Assembly: GCF_000149955.1 (NCBI RefSeq)
Contig: NC_030987.1
Span: 5,276,853 to 5,340,852, forward strand
Reading direction: 5' to 3'
DNA: 64,000 nt
DNA from: Fusarium oxysporum f. sp. lycopersici 4287
Lineage: Eukaryota; Ascomycota; Sordariomycetes; Hypocreales; Nectriaceae
In this document: one piece after another, positions 33,321-42,956 of the stretch
Layout: each line of letters begins with the position of its first letter
Numbering within the stretch: the stretch's first letter is position 1
Translations under genes and position numbers: made by a program
The notes under the pieces: model-generated
Told to the model about the DNA's origin: nothing
What the model saw: the letters and a program-made list of their open reading frames with translations, nothing else
Databases searched by the model: none

Positions 33321-33624
33321 TAGTCTATTTAATTTATTCTTTCTGACTATATATTTATATAATGCTATAAGGGAAGGTGCATGCTGTGATAAAAGACTAA
33401 AAGTTAACTAGTTTAATTACTAGTGATTAAGCTGCCTTTTATATTAGTATATAAGGAGTATAGGCTGCCTCTAGTAGCTATAATAGGTCTTCCGGGCTTG
33501 CAAGCCTCTATATCCTTATAATTTAATTCTTTTTCTTATTAATAACTTAAACTTTATTTTCTTTAATAGTATTAAATTTATTAATTTATTTTTAATAAAC
33601 TTTTATTAATATTAAATATAAATA

Positions 33625-35484
33625 ATATATATAATAAGTAAGTAGACTAGATAAGTAAGTAAACTAAATATCTAAACCTTCTAAATAAATATTATAATAG
33701 AAATATAACAGATAATCTATTTAATTAAATTTAATTACTATACTTATTACCAGAGGCCTTAATACCCTCCTGATAGGTCCTTGCATTATATCCGGTCTTA
33801 CTATAAGTTCTATAACGCCGAACCCTCGGTTACGCCAAACTTCCTTAACTACCACGTCTCGATGATTCAGCTAATACTTATATATCTATATCTATCTAAT
33901 TAGTTAGATCCTAACCTTCCTGTATAGTTATACTCCCTCTATTCTGCAGGCAGGTCCTTTTTGCCCTATGCTGCTGGCTAAGTATCTTATTTACCTCTCG
34001 AAGATTATATATCTTAGCTTATAATAAGGTATTCTTATGTATTATTATTATTATTCCCTTTGCAAGAGACTTTAAAGCTCCTAGAATTAACTTTAGGGAG
34101 CTGCTTTTATATCTTCTAATTTGTCTTTAAAGATATTTAGACTAAGATTTAGCCTTAAGTATAGTCTGTGGGGTCTTAGGTACCTAAGGGGTTAAGGGGT
34201 TAGTAACCTCCTTGGCAGGCGTTAGAGTCTATAGCTGCATATTAAGCTTAGAGATTATATATTCTAGGTTAAAAGGAACTAGTCTAGCTCCTCTAAAACC
34301 TCTTTTAATATTTTCCTTAATTATAGTAGCTTAAAAAGCATTATAAAAGGCTAGAAAGAATTTAGTCTTAGAAATATAGGTAATAGACCTTCTAATTAAA
34401 TAGTCTATTTCTTAATTATATGCCTTTTTTAGCAGCCTAAAGCACCTAATATTAAGGGGCTAAAGGAGGTAAGAAGAATAAGGTGATATATAAAGTGTAA
34501 TTATATTATTCTCCTTATAATATATTTTAAAGTTAGTTAAATAGTGGCTTTTATGGCTATTAAGGATTAGAAGATAATAACTATTAACTAATTAGTTAGT
34601 TATATATTAATTAAAGTATTTTAGCTACTTAAGGCCTATCTTATTATCTATCTAACTATTTTAGGTTATAGTAATAGCCTAAGTGGCCAGAAGGTTACTT
34701 TCTTAGTACTAATTAGTAAGGTAATATTAGCTTATAACTATAATAAATAGATTAATTACCTGGCCTTTTATATTAATTGCTTAGATTACTATAACTTATT
34801 CCTGATTTCTAGGCTATATTAATTTTAGTCTTCTTTGCCTCTCTAAGCCAGTAATAACTATACTGCTTAAAATTATGCCTATTATAAAGCCAGTCTTATT
34901 AAAGTTCTACATATTATCTAATTAGATATTATACTTTATAATTATATTTTATATAAGCCTAAACTAATTGCAAATAATAGTTAGATCTTTATATTTAGCC
35001 CTCTAGTAGTTATATCTCTAATAAAAATATATCTTAAGCTCTTTATATCGCTTAATAAAATTAGAGGCCTAGTACTTGCTAATAGGTAATATATTATAAT
35101 TAGCAAGTAATTAGTTAGCTATTTCTTTAATACTATATAGTTACAGGGGAAATCCTTGCAAATCTAGGTTAAGGATAAATTAAATAATAGCTTATTCCTC
35201 TAGATTAGATAGTTTTTATAACTTAGGTATAGTATTATATTAAGATAAAATGCTATAGGTTTAGCGCCAGAGTGAACTATAAGAGGCCTGGTATATCTTA
35301 GCTGCGCAATAGAGACCTAATTCTGGGTTATTTTAATAGGCCTAAAGTGCAAAAATGATATTTGCCTCTTTATTTAATTAAGATATAATTAATGGTTAAA
35401 GATTAATTAATTAAATAGAAATGTTATAGGGTGAGGGATTTTTAGTCCACTTACTTGTCTGGTCTACTTGCTTATCATGTATGT
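33625..35484 (-). mobile_element. Heavily RIP-mutated Fot1/pogo element, inverted (1,860 bp)
   Basis: The right end at 35484 (next to TA) read on the minus strand is ACATACATGATAAGCAAGTA followed by GACCAGACAAGTAAGTGGAC. The left end from 33625 reads ATATATATAATAAGTAAGTA, the same 15-nt start with every C changed to T or G to A. The length, 1,860 bp, equals the intact copy exactly. Minus-strand traces of the transposase include the AAGCACC..AAGGGG block near 34440-34465 that corresponds to the PLDVGCFGPLK region. No open frame survives. Confidence 0.82.
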
Positions 35485-35564
35485 TAACTCATGAGTTAAC
35501 TTATAAACTCCATAACGGCGTTTCCGGCGTCTGATTGGCCTGCTCTATAATCTAATCTAATCTA

Positions 35565-35990
35565 ACGTCCCCTACCCGTGAGTGCAACATACCAGCGAGT
35601 GCAACATGATACTGTATAGCTAAAAATAAACTACCCTAGATACTTCAAGTCTACTAAAATATTATTTTGCCTTTTAAAAGTATTATTTTTTATTTTAGTA
35701 TATATAAAAGTAGATATAAGCTTTTTTTTTATATATTTAAACTAATTGGTTAATAAGATATAGGGAGGTATATAGTACTAATATGCTTTTTCTCTATAAT
35801 GTCACAAATAAGCATGGAAACCGTTTTTAAAAATTATATTTAATAGCTAATAATATAATCACAATATGTATAAGGTTTTTTCTGTTTTGAGCTAGACGCG
35901 GAATTCTGAGAATTATTTGTAAATCTGGATTTAAGGTATAAACATGAATGTTGCGTACCCTGGTTTGTTGCACTCACGGGTGGGAGACGT
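35565..35990. mobile_element. 426-bp pogo-type MITE
   Basis: Flanked by TA (35563-35564, 35991-35992). Imperfect inverted repeats of about 44 bp start ACGTCCCCTACCCGTGAGTG and ACGTCTCCCACCCGTGAGTG and carry two copies of an AGTGCAACA-ended motif, the same architecture as the pogo elements. The interior is AT-rich with no coding capacity. Confidence 0.8.
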
Positions 35991-36519
35991 TAATCTATCG
36001 CAACCCCTCTATATTCAGAATTGTCACATCCAATAGACCAGAGGGTCATACATTTGATCAAACGGGATGGACGGTCTTCCAGCAGTGCAGGCAGGCTGTT
36101 CAGACCGGCAGCCCGGAAGTTTAGTATCACCTATGTCTCCCAAAAAGCAAGTTCTTCAACACAACGGCCCCGGAGGACCAATTCATCTTATGTATAAGAA
36201 ATCGACCTGTTTCCACTCATTAGATAGAGAAATCAAGGGCTTCTATTCCTATGATCGAGATCCATCAGAAATTGACGAGAATCTTAGAGTAAAAAAAAAA
36301 AAAAGTCTTCCGAGTAGCTACGGCAGTTTCTAGGCGACTTATCGGCAGACTCTTCATCGCCTCGATCCATTATCTATGTTGAGACAGTGTGGCTAAGGCG
36401 GTCCGACCTCCTGGTGGCTGGGATGTAGATACTATTTAAGGAGCTGTGCTCCTCTCAGGCACATGTAACTTAGAACTAACAACAACACAATCAACCCGTT
36501 TTTGCTTTAACAATAAGAT

Positions 36520-37741
36520 AACAATCACTACTAAGCCGACGGATACAGGGCTTAAGATTTGGCAGCTATCGCAGCGTGGCTATCTTCTGCGGTGGACTTG
36601 GCATATACCTGGCTCAAAATATGGGCCTATAGGCGTTGAATTCCGCCGCGGCCGGCCCAAGACGACATCATCACCTACAAAGATAGCTGACTTGAACCCA
36701 ACTCAAGCCGTCGTTGCTGCCCTAGTCAGCAAGCTGCCAGCCGGGATATATCACGTCTATCTTGATAATCTCTTCTCGGCGCCTGACCTTTTTGTCGTTT
36801 TGAGACATCTATGGATTGGGGCTACAGGAACTGCCGGACGAACTGTGGCCTCTATAGCCAGCTCGTCAAGCTTAAGGGAGTTGATAAGACAGGCAAGTCA
36901 GGCCTTGCTTGGGGCGAATTGAAGGCTTGGCCTACAGTAGATAATTTAGTATCAGAAAACAACCCTAGGAAAATGCCTACTAATATATCCTTAGGTCAAT
37001 CAAATAGCATGGAAAGATAATGCTTTGGTCCTATTCCTTAGCACTGTTTATAGGGGTCATGAGTTAACTGAACGTCTTCGTTATCGGCCTATAACAACAG
37101 CCCCATATGCACAGCCGATCAAGCAGAAATTCGGCAATAAGGGTGAGTTGAAGCTGCTGATACCGTCTGTTGCTGCCGACTATAACGACCTTATGAATGG
37201 GGTCGATATTAGTGATCATCATCGTAGCAACAACACCACAGAACACCGGCAGAGACGAGGACCGGCTAGGGCTCTTGCATGGTCTTTCCTCCTAACAACA
37301 GCTGTTGCGAATAGCTTCCTTTTGCAGAAGCTAGGGCAGCCAGCTTGTAGGGCCTATAAGGCTCAAAGTCAGTGGCAGCAGCGCCTTGTTAATGATATCT
37401 TCAATACGTATGGCAAGACGGGCACTTCAAGACAAAGATATCGTGCTGAAGACGAAGTTAGGCCGGCAGAGCAGCATAAACATGTCAATAGGAAGAAACA
37501 AGGGCGTTGTCTAGGATGTCAGGGCATTCAAATTGACCCTCAATCCCGCAGCTCTCAAAAGGGCCGAAAAAACGGGCTCCGTTGAATACGGCATCTGGCG
37601 ATAGCCTCAACCGCAGGGCCACACGCAGGAAGGTCGGCAGTAATACGCAGTGGGGTTGTGACTGTTGTGATGTAGCTATTTGTAAACGGCCTGAATGTTG
37701 GTACTTTTATCATAGGCAAGAAATGCCTGTGGAGGAAGTAC
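36520..37741 (+). pseudogene. piggyBac-type transposase, truncated and frameshifted
   Basis: Recognisable from TKPTDTGLKIWQLSQRGYLL, through GIYHVYLDNLFSAPDLFVVL (second catalytic Asp), NLVSENNP, YRGHELTERLRYRPITTAPY, NDLMNGVDISDHHRSNN (third catalytic Asp) and ARALAWSFLLTTAVANSFL, to a Cys-rich C-terminus CLGCQGIQ..CDCCDVAICKRPECWYFYHR near 37660-37715. This is the DDE_Tnp_1_7 order of piggyBac enzymes, which insert at TTAA. The N-terminal part with the first Asp is missing. The frame changes near 36810-36830, between 36960 and 37030 and near 37585. The remaining sequence has little RIP bias, so truncation and indels, not RIP, killed it. Confidence 0.78.
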
Positions 37742-37849
37742 CATAATTTTACTAAATTATAATTGGATGATATCCCTGTCGATCCCCTACATGCAATGTA
37801 TTTGTGCCTTATGACTGTCAAGGAGTATGTGCGGGGAAGTACCACTAGT

Positions 37850-37919
37850 TTGAGTCATTTTGATTGGTCGTAGACCCTTGTCGTGACCTTGTTGGAGGGC
37901 TGTGCCGCTCAAAGGGATA
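37850..37919 (-). repeat. Terminal sequence shared with the MITE at 21817-22102
   Basis: The minus strand from 37919 reads TATCCCTTTGAGCGGCACAG then CCCTCCAAC and, 35 nt in, ACGACCAATCAAA. It aligns with both ends of the 286-bp MITE. It lies 110 bp past the piggyBac pseudogene stop and is the likely right terminus of that element. Confidence 0.65.
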
Positions 37920-37924
37920 GTATC

Positions 37925-38950
37925 TGTCAGACATTACGTGTATTCGGTCGATTGATGCAGATTCGTGTATTCATGTTGCGTTGTGTGCAAGTTCTGCCCC
38001 TTGAACGTTCTACCATTTGAGTGCGTAATCTTAAAGTATCCGTGCTTACACGTGACACCCCAGCACCTGTTTCACAAAACTCAGCTTCGTGATAAGCGAT
38101 AAGAGCAAACAAGTTAACCCCGCAACCCCGTTTTAGTAAACGACTTAACTTGAATCGCCCAGCGAATAATACCTCGTCCAGAATATCTATAGGCACATGG
38201 TATAATCTGCGTACCTGGTGTTGAGAACCTGGTTTTGCGTGAGCTCGTGTAACCATCCAGCCTGCCGTGCACTGACTCAAACTAGTGCCAGTCTAACGGA
38301 GCCGAGGCAGGGTTCGCGGAGCTATCTAACGTTCCGACGTCAAGCCACAAGTGCTAGCGCTCAAGCACGGTTCTCCTCATAAATCAGCTGTGGCGAGGCC
38401 TATTGGATTAGCTTCCCCCAGACCCGGTTCTCGGGTCTCTCCGCGTCAGCACCGGGTAAGTTGCCGCGTCTCTCGTCTCCAGACATTAAACAAAGCACTC
38501 AAGAGTGTAGAACTGCGGCCAACCTGACTTCTTGGGCGTGCTACCAGCTGAAGGCCGTTTGAATCAGCTGTCCGCCATTGACGATGAGCTGAGGCACAGT
38601 GCCTTCCTATTCGGCGCTGCTGCGACAGTTTGAGTGGGAAGCATTGGTCGAAGTCCATTGCCTCGGACACGAGGCTGGAGATAGAACGCCACAATTAATT
38701 ACTCTCCTCGAATCCTGACAGCTTGATCCGCACGCCAAAACCGGTCTAGAGACACCAGCAACGCCACACAAACGCATCGGAATTACCCCTAACTTAATAA
38801 ATTTCTACGTAATACCCAACCCGGGTACCAGCCGCAGACTGTCGTTTAAATATGTAAAAACGCCAACTATTCCCGAGAAACACTTGGGATGTTGCCTCTC
38901 GACTCTCGACTCAAAAATGAATATATTTATTCCAAGCTCGTACTTGACGC
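37925..38950. other. Intergenic, nothing firmly supported
   Basis: A minus-strand 117-codon frame (37927-38280) has no recognised domain and no clear coding bias; it is not called. The last 150 bp are the presumed promoter of the receptor-like gene. Confidence 0.35.
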
Positions 38951-38957
38951 CCCTGTC

Positions 38958-40462
38958 ATGAATTCAACGGACAGCAGCATTGTGGGTGCATACCCGCCAT
39001 CACCCGGCGTGGTACCAAACTTCACGAATCCTGAATCAATCGCTTCCCGTGTTGTCCTCGCAGCAGCCCTTTCCCCGGTATTTACGATTCCCATTGTTCT
39101 GTTGCGGCTATATACTAGTCGTTTTATCATCAAATGTTGGCACCTGGATGATTGTAAGTCCCCATCTAGTGAAGGCACGAAGGGCTTGCTAACGCAGTGG
39201 CAGTCTCTATTATAATTTCGCTGGTAATTGATACATTCCCAGAGTTGTCACCTAAAGGCGCTAATAGGTCGATCCCTAGATTTTTGCCATGGGATACTCC
39301 ATCATTAATATCGTGCGTAGGTCTATCCTCTGAATTGAGAGCTGTTTGAACCAGGGCTAACAATGCTTGCAGAGACGAGAAACGGGGTCGGAGTTCATAT
39401 GTGGGACGTGCCTCTTTCTAGCTTTAACAGATTCATGATGGTATGGCCCTAAATTCTCATCGTTGATGGACATTTCTTCTAATAAGACTTGGTAACTAGC
39501 TAGGGGCGATTCCTGGCGCAATAACGTACAACCTATCTACTCTTTTCACCAAAGTTTCCATTCTTCATTTCTATTTGCGCTTCTCACAGGACAGAGCATT
39601 CAAATTGGCCACATATTTTGTCATGTTCGTCGTCGTGGGGAACAATTTCCCGGCAGCATTCGCATTCTTGTACATGTGCCGTCCTATCCCACGGTATTGG
39701 GATTACACCAGGCCAGGTTCATGTCTGGATGTGGGCAGTGCTTTCATCACTTGTGCTGTCTTGAACTCTGTCACCGATATCGTCATCCTATGCCTACCTA
39801 TCTGGTTGTTGCGGCCACTTCGAATGCGGAGACTCCAAAAGCTAGGCGTGACACTGGTCCTGATGGCCGGCGGGTTGTAGGTTCTCAGTCCCTGCTGCGC
39901 CTCCCCCCGTATCACACCTCCTGGGGGCTTGGTTTTTCGAGCGAGCAACAGAGCTGACGTGTGGCAGCGTGTGCGCCGTGAGTCTTATCAGATTGGCGTC
40001 TATTCCATCTGGACTTCACAACCCCGACGTCACGTGGCGATATGTCGTCAATTTAATCTGGTGGTAAAGTCAATGCCCAAGCCACTTGCTCAGCAGTATT
40101 CCTAACCGGAAGGAAACAGTATTGTTGAAATGTATGCTGGAATAATCTGCGCCTGTCTGCCTTGCTTGAGAGCATTTTTCAAACGTTACTTCCCGAATCT
40201 GTTCCGAATCCGGCACAACACCGAGGCACGGCTCTCCGCTATTCCGAGCTTCGTCCACCATCCGCAACAACCAGGAGAGCTCCATGTAAGCACCAATAGG
40301 AGGCTATGGTGGAGGAGAAGCACAATCTCAAAGGCGACGACAAGTCATACATCGAGCATGGAAGCCTGTAATCCAAACAGCGTGCCGCTGATTGAGACAG
40401 AACTTCATGGCCCAGAGAAGGCTCTTCTGCGAGACCGAGCCGAGGAAGAAGGGTTCCCCTAA
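38958..40462 (+). CDS. Seven-transmembrane Fung_rhodopsin/SAT4-family integral membrane protein
   Basis: The six-exon model is 38958-39153, 39198-39223, 39375-39440, 39500-39876, 39968-40063 and 40120-40462, giving about 367 residues in one frame. Introns 39154-39197 (GTAAGT..GCTAAC..GCAG), 39877-39967 (branch GCTGAC) and 40064-40119 (branch CCTAAC) are convincing; the second (39224-39374) is uncertain. The start MNSTDSSIVGAYPPSPG leaves a short N-terminus with a glycosylation site. Membrane segments include VVLAAALSPVFTIPIVLLRL, ATYFVMFVVVGNNFPAAFAF, CAVLNSVTDIVILCLPIWLL, TLVLMAGG..CAVSLIRLAS and VVNLIWCIVEMYAGIICACL. The motifs TR.GVGVHMWDVPL and TYNLSTLFTKVSILHFYLRF are typical of the PTH11-like/SAT4 group, several of which sense host or nutrient cues. 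The cytoplasmic tail is about 95 residues. No lesion is seen; ligand unknown. Confidence 0.78.
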
Positions 40463-41395
40463 ATGGGGTCACCATAAAAGGATGCTGAGTCTTAGGTATC
40501 AAGGATAGTTAGGGTTGACAAAATTTTGGCACAATCGTATTGGGTGGAGGATAAAGGCGCCCGCGTCGGCGGTGTGCTGTATTTGTGGTTAGATGATGTT
40601 CTCTTCCAGGGTACAGAGGAAGGGCCTAAAAGTGTTATCCTGCTAAGACAGTAATAGCCGCTATAAAAAAGCAAAGAAACTAGGGTTAGTAACTTCCCTA
40701 TCTAAATTATATAAGTAACTTTCTTAGTACCTTTTCTTATATTTCTAGCTATCTTAAAGCCCAACTATGACGTGGATGATAAGCTTATGCACCAAACAAG
40801 TACGTGCACCAAAAATTACTACCCTTATCTCCTAAGAGGTCATAAGGCTACCGTCGCAGGGTAGGCATAATCTTCACTGCCTCAGGAAATAACTGCATTA
40901 GTAATCTAGCAATATGCTTTAACTCTGCGGGATGGAATACCTCGCACGAGAGACAACAAAACTCAAGAACAATCAATCAACACATTTGCTGCTGCTCAAC
41001 ACATTTACGTTAACCCTTAAAGACCGCTAAGTGCGACACCATGATATTGATATTTCTTTAAACCATACCAAGTCTTGGCGGTATTTACCATACCAATACT
41101 AACTCATACCAGACCATTCCGATCACTGCTCTCACCCAATACGCAATCAAAAAGCCGCCAACAAGTGCCTGAGCCATGGTTCCATTATGTCCTTTGACGT
41201 GTCCGTGATGTGGCTCAGTTCGCCGTGGTGCGTGGTTTATGGCGGAAACTTACGATCATATGTCCGAGAAATCATAGAAGCCATAACTGGTCCCTTAGAT
41301 ACAGCAAGTGAACAACGCGAAATATGGCCTTTATATTTTATCACATTCTACTGAGAATTACTCGAATTTCAACAGCAAGTCGCTATCAAAAGATC
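40463..41395. other. Intergenic with a solo pogo-type terminus
   Basis: Mostly featureless. At about 40770-40813 ACGTGGATGATAAGCTTATG continues as GCACCAAACAAGTACGTGCA-CCA, a tandem 17-bp pair like the pogo ends but with a GTGCACCA variant. No second end was found. Confidence 0.4.
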
Positions 41396-41399
41396 ATTC

Positions 41400-41946
41400 A
41401 TGCCTTACCTTCCTCCAAGTAATTCAACCAGTCACCGCAATGCCTTCGCCTCGAGTACGCCTGTAGCATACTTTGGGGTACCGTAATAGGTAGCATCGCC
41501 GGTCTACTATTGATAGTTATTATTTTGTACGCACATCATTCAAAGTTTTTGCGGTCTATATCCATGTTAATAATTCTAGCTTTATCATAAAATTACGATA
41601 TCTTATCTATCTCTAGCTCCTCAACAACACAAGCCCATCAGAAAAATACGGAATAGTAAAGGGGTTAAAAAAACAGGCAACATGGACTATAACGAAGCCT
41701 AGTTCAATTAAAGTCTGGTAAGTTCCAACTTAAAAGCAGATATTTTCCAACCCGTACTAATAGCAGTATAGTGCAATATGCATCGAAGTTCTTAGGGACC
41801 AGGAGGATGTCCGACGATTAAAATATAACCATGTCTTCCATACGGGTTGCATTGACTCCTGGTTCCAGAGACACCATGTCGACTGCCTGTTATGCAAATT
41901 AATATTCATTCCAGACAGGCGCAGCGATCCTAAAGACGTTCCTTAG
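41400..41946 (+). pseudogene. Probable RING-H2 membrane protein (E3 ligase type), possibly frameshifted
   Basis: The 3' exon (41778-41946) reads SAICIEVLRDQEDVRRLKYN then HVFHTGCIDSWFQRHHVDCL and LCK. With the first Cys codon supplied as TG|T across an intron (about 41728-41777, GTAAGT..TACTAAT..TATAG) this becomes a complete C-x2-C..H-x2-H..C-x2-C RING-H2 finger, except that Tyr replaces the usual Cys before N-H. Upstream, ATG 41400 gives MPYLPPSNSTSHRNAFASST and then, after a shift at the GGGG run near 41475, a membrane helix (TVIGSIAGLLLIVIILYA). A lost G or a sequencing error explains the shift. The architecture, one TM then RING-H2, fits ATL/GRAIL-like ubiquitin ligases. Exon structure between about 41550 and 41690 is unresolved. 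Confidence 0.5.
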
Positions 41947-41949
41947 GCG

Positions 41950-42950
41950 GGGTTTCATCAGCGAGGGACGATATATAAAGGTGTTAGGGTTCTAGTGATC
42001 GAAAGATATAGAGATCGAACCTTTGAGGGGTCGTTAAAAGTCTGCAAAATACTCGACAGGAAGCCTTCCTTTTACAAATGACGATAAATTTTGACTATGC
42101 GTTTAAGCTCTTGATTTCTAAGTGAATGACTGAAGTTAGTCTGTTTTATACCTCCTTGGATCGGATCGTATTCGTCAGCCATTACGAAGCTTTCCTCACG
42201 ATCTGCTTCATCCAAGTTTTGATCCCACTTGTCCATATAGCCCGTTTGTCAGAGCGGACTTGGTGAGATTATGTAACGGAAGCCCTTCAAAGTCGATGAA
42301 TTGACGAGGTCATGATACGAGGGGGGAGGTGCTTGGCATGTGGTGCGATGAGTTGGACATTGGCCCGTTGTCGATGCGACAGACACTGTGCTACTCAATT
42401 GACCCTAGTCCTACATACCAAAATCAACTTTAGTAGAGTTCAACTCTCTCCTGTAAAACACTTTCCTTGGCACCCGCTGTTAGCGCTCTGCTAGGGCAAA
42501 GAATTTTTACAGGCCAAAATGGCAATAAAAGCAACTGTGGGACCAACGGGGCCTTAACAGCTGCTAGAAGAAAGGGATTCAGAGAGTTGACCTTTCTTCG
42601 TGACGAGTGTCTTCAACGACACTGAGCTTCGCAAGCTCTTGACATCGCCCCCGGGCGCCATTTCATATGTGGTATTTGCGACTTCTTCTCACCTCGACAT
42701 TTCGGCTTCGCGAGCCTGCGATATCCCGGCCTCTGTGCCCCTCGACTTCCCGTACGACCGACTTCTGCAGCCTCGGCTGCCCAGACGACATTCGCAGCAT
42801 CCTGCTGCTTGACATCGAGGGTCATCGCACCCTCACTCTCACTTTCGCCTGCAGTTCAACGCTGCCTCGACCGACTACTTCAGCTTTAGCTGCCCGAACA
42901 ACACAAGCAGCCGCCGGCTGCTCGACTTTCTGGGCCCCCTATTGCCCTCG
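41950..42950. other. Intergenic, nothing supported
   Basis: Several overlapping frames at 42600-42950 reflect locally high GC and a CTCGAC/TCGGCT-rich low-complexity composition, not a gene. Confidence 0.4.
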
Positions 42951-42956
42951 GCGGCT

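Noticed and set aside
36067..36333. 88-codon frame before the piggyBac remnant
   Set aside because: Ends in a poly-A-encoded lysine run; no similarity to piggyBac N-termini or other families.
37927..38280. 117-codon minus-strand frame next to the piggyBac terminus
   Set aside because: No recognisable domain and no supporting context.
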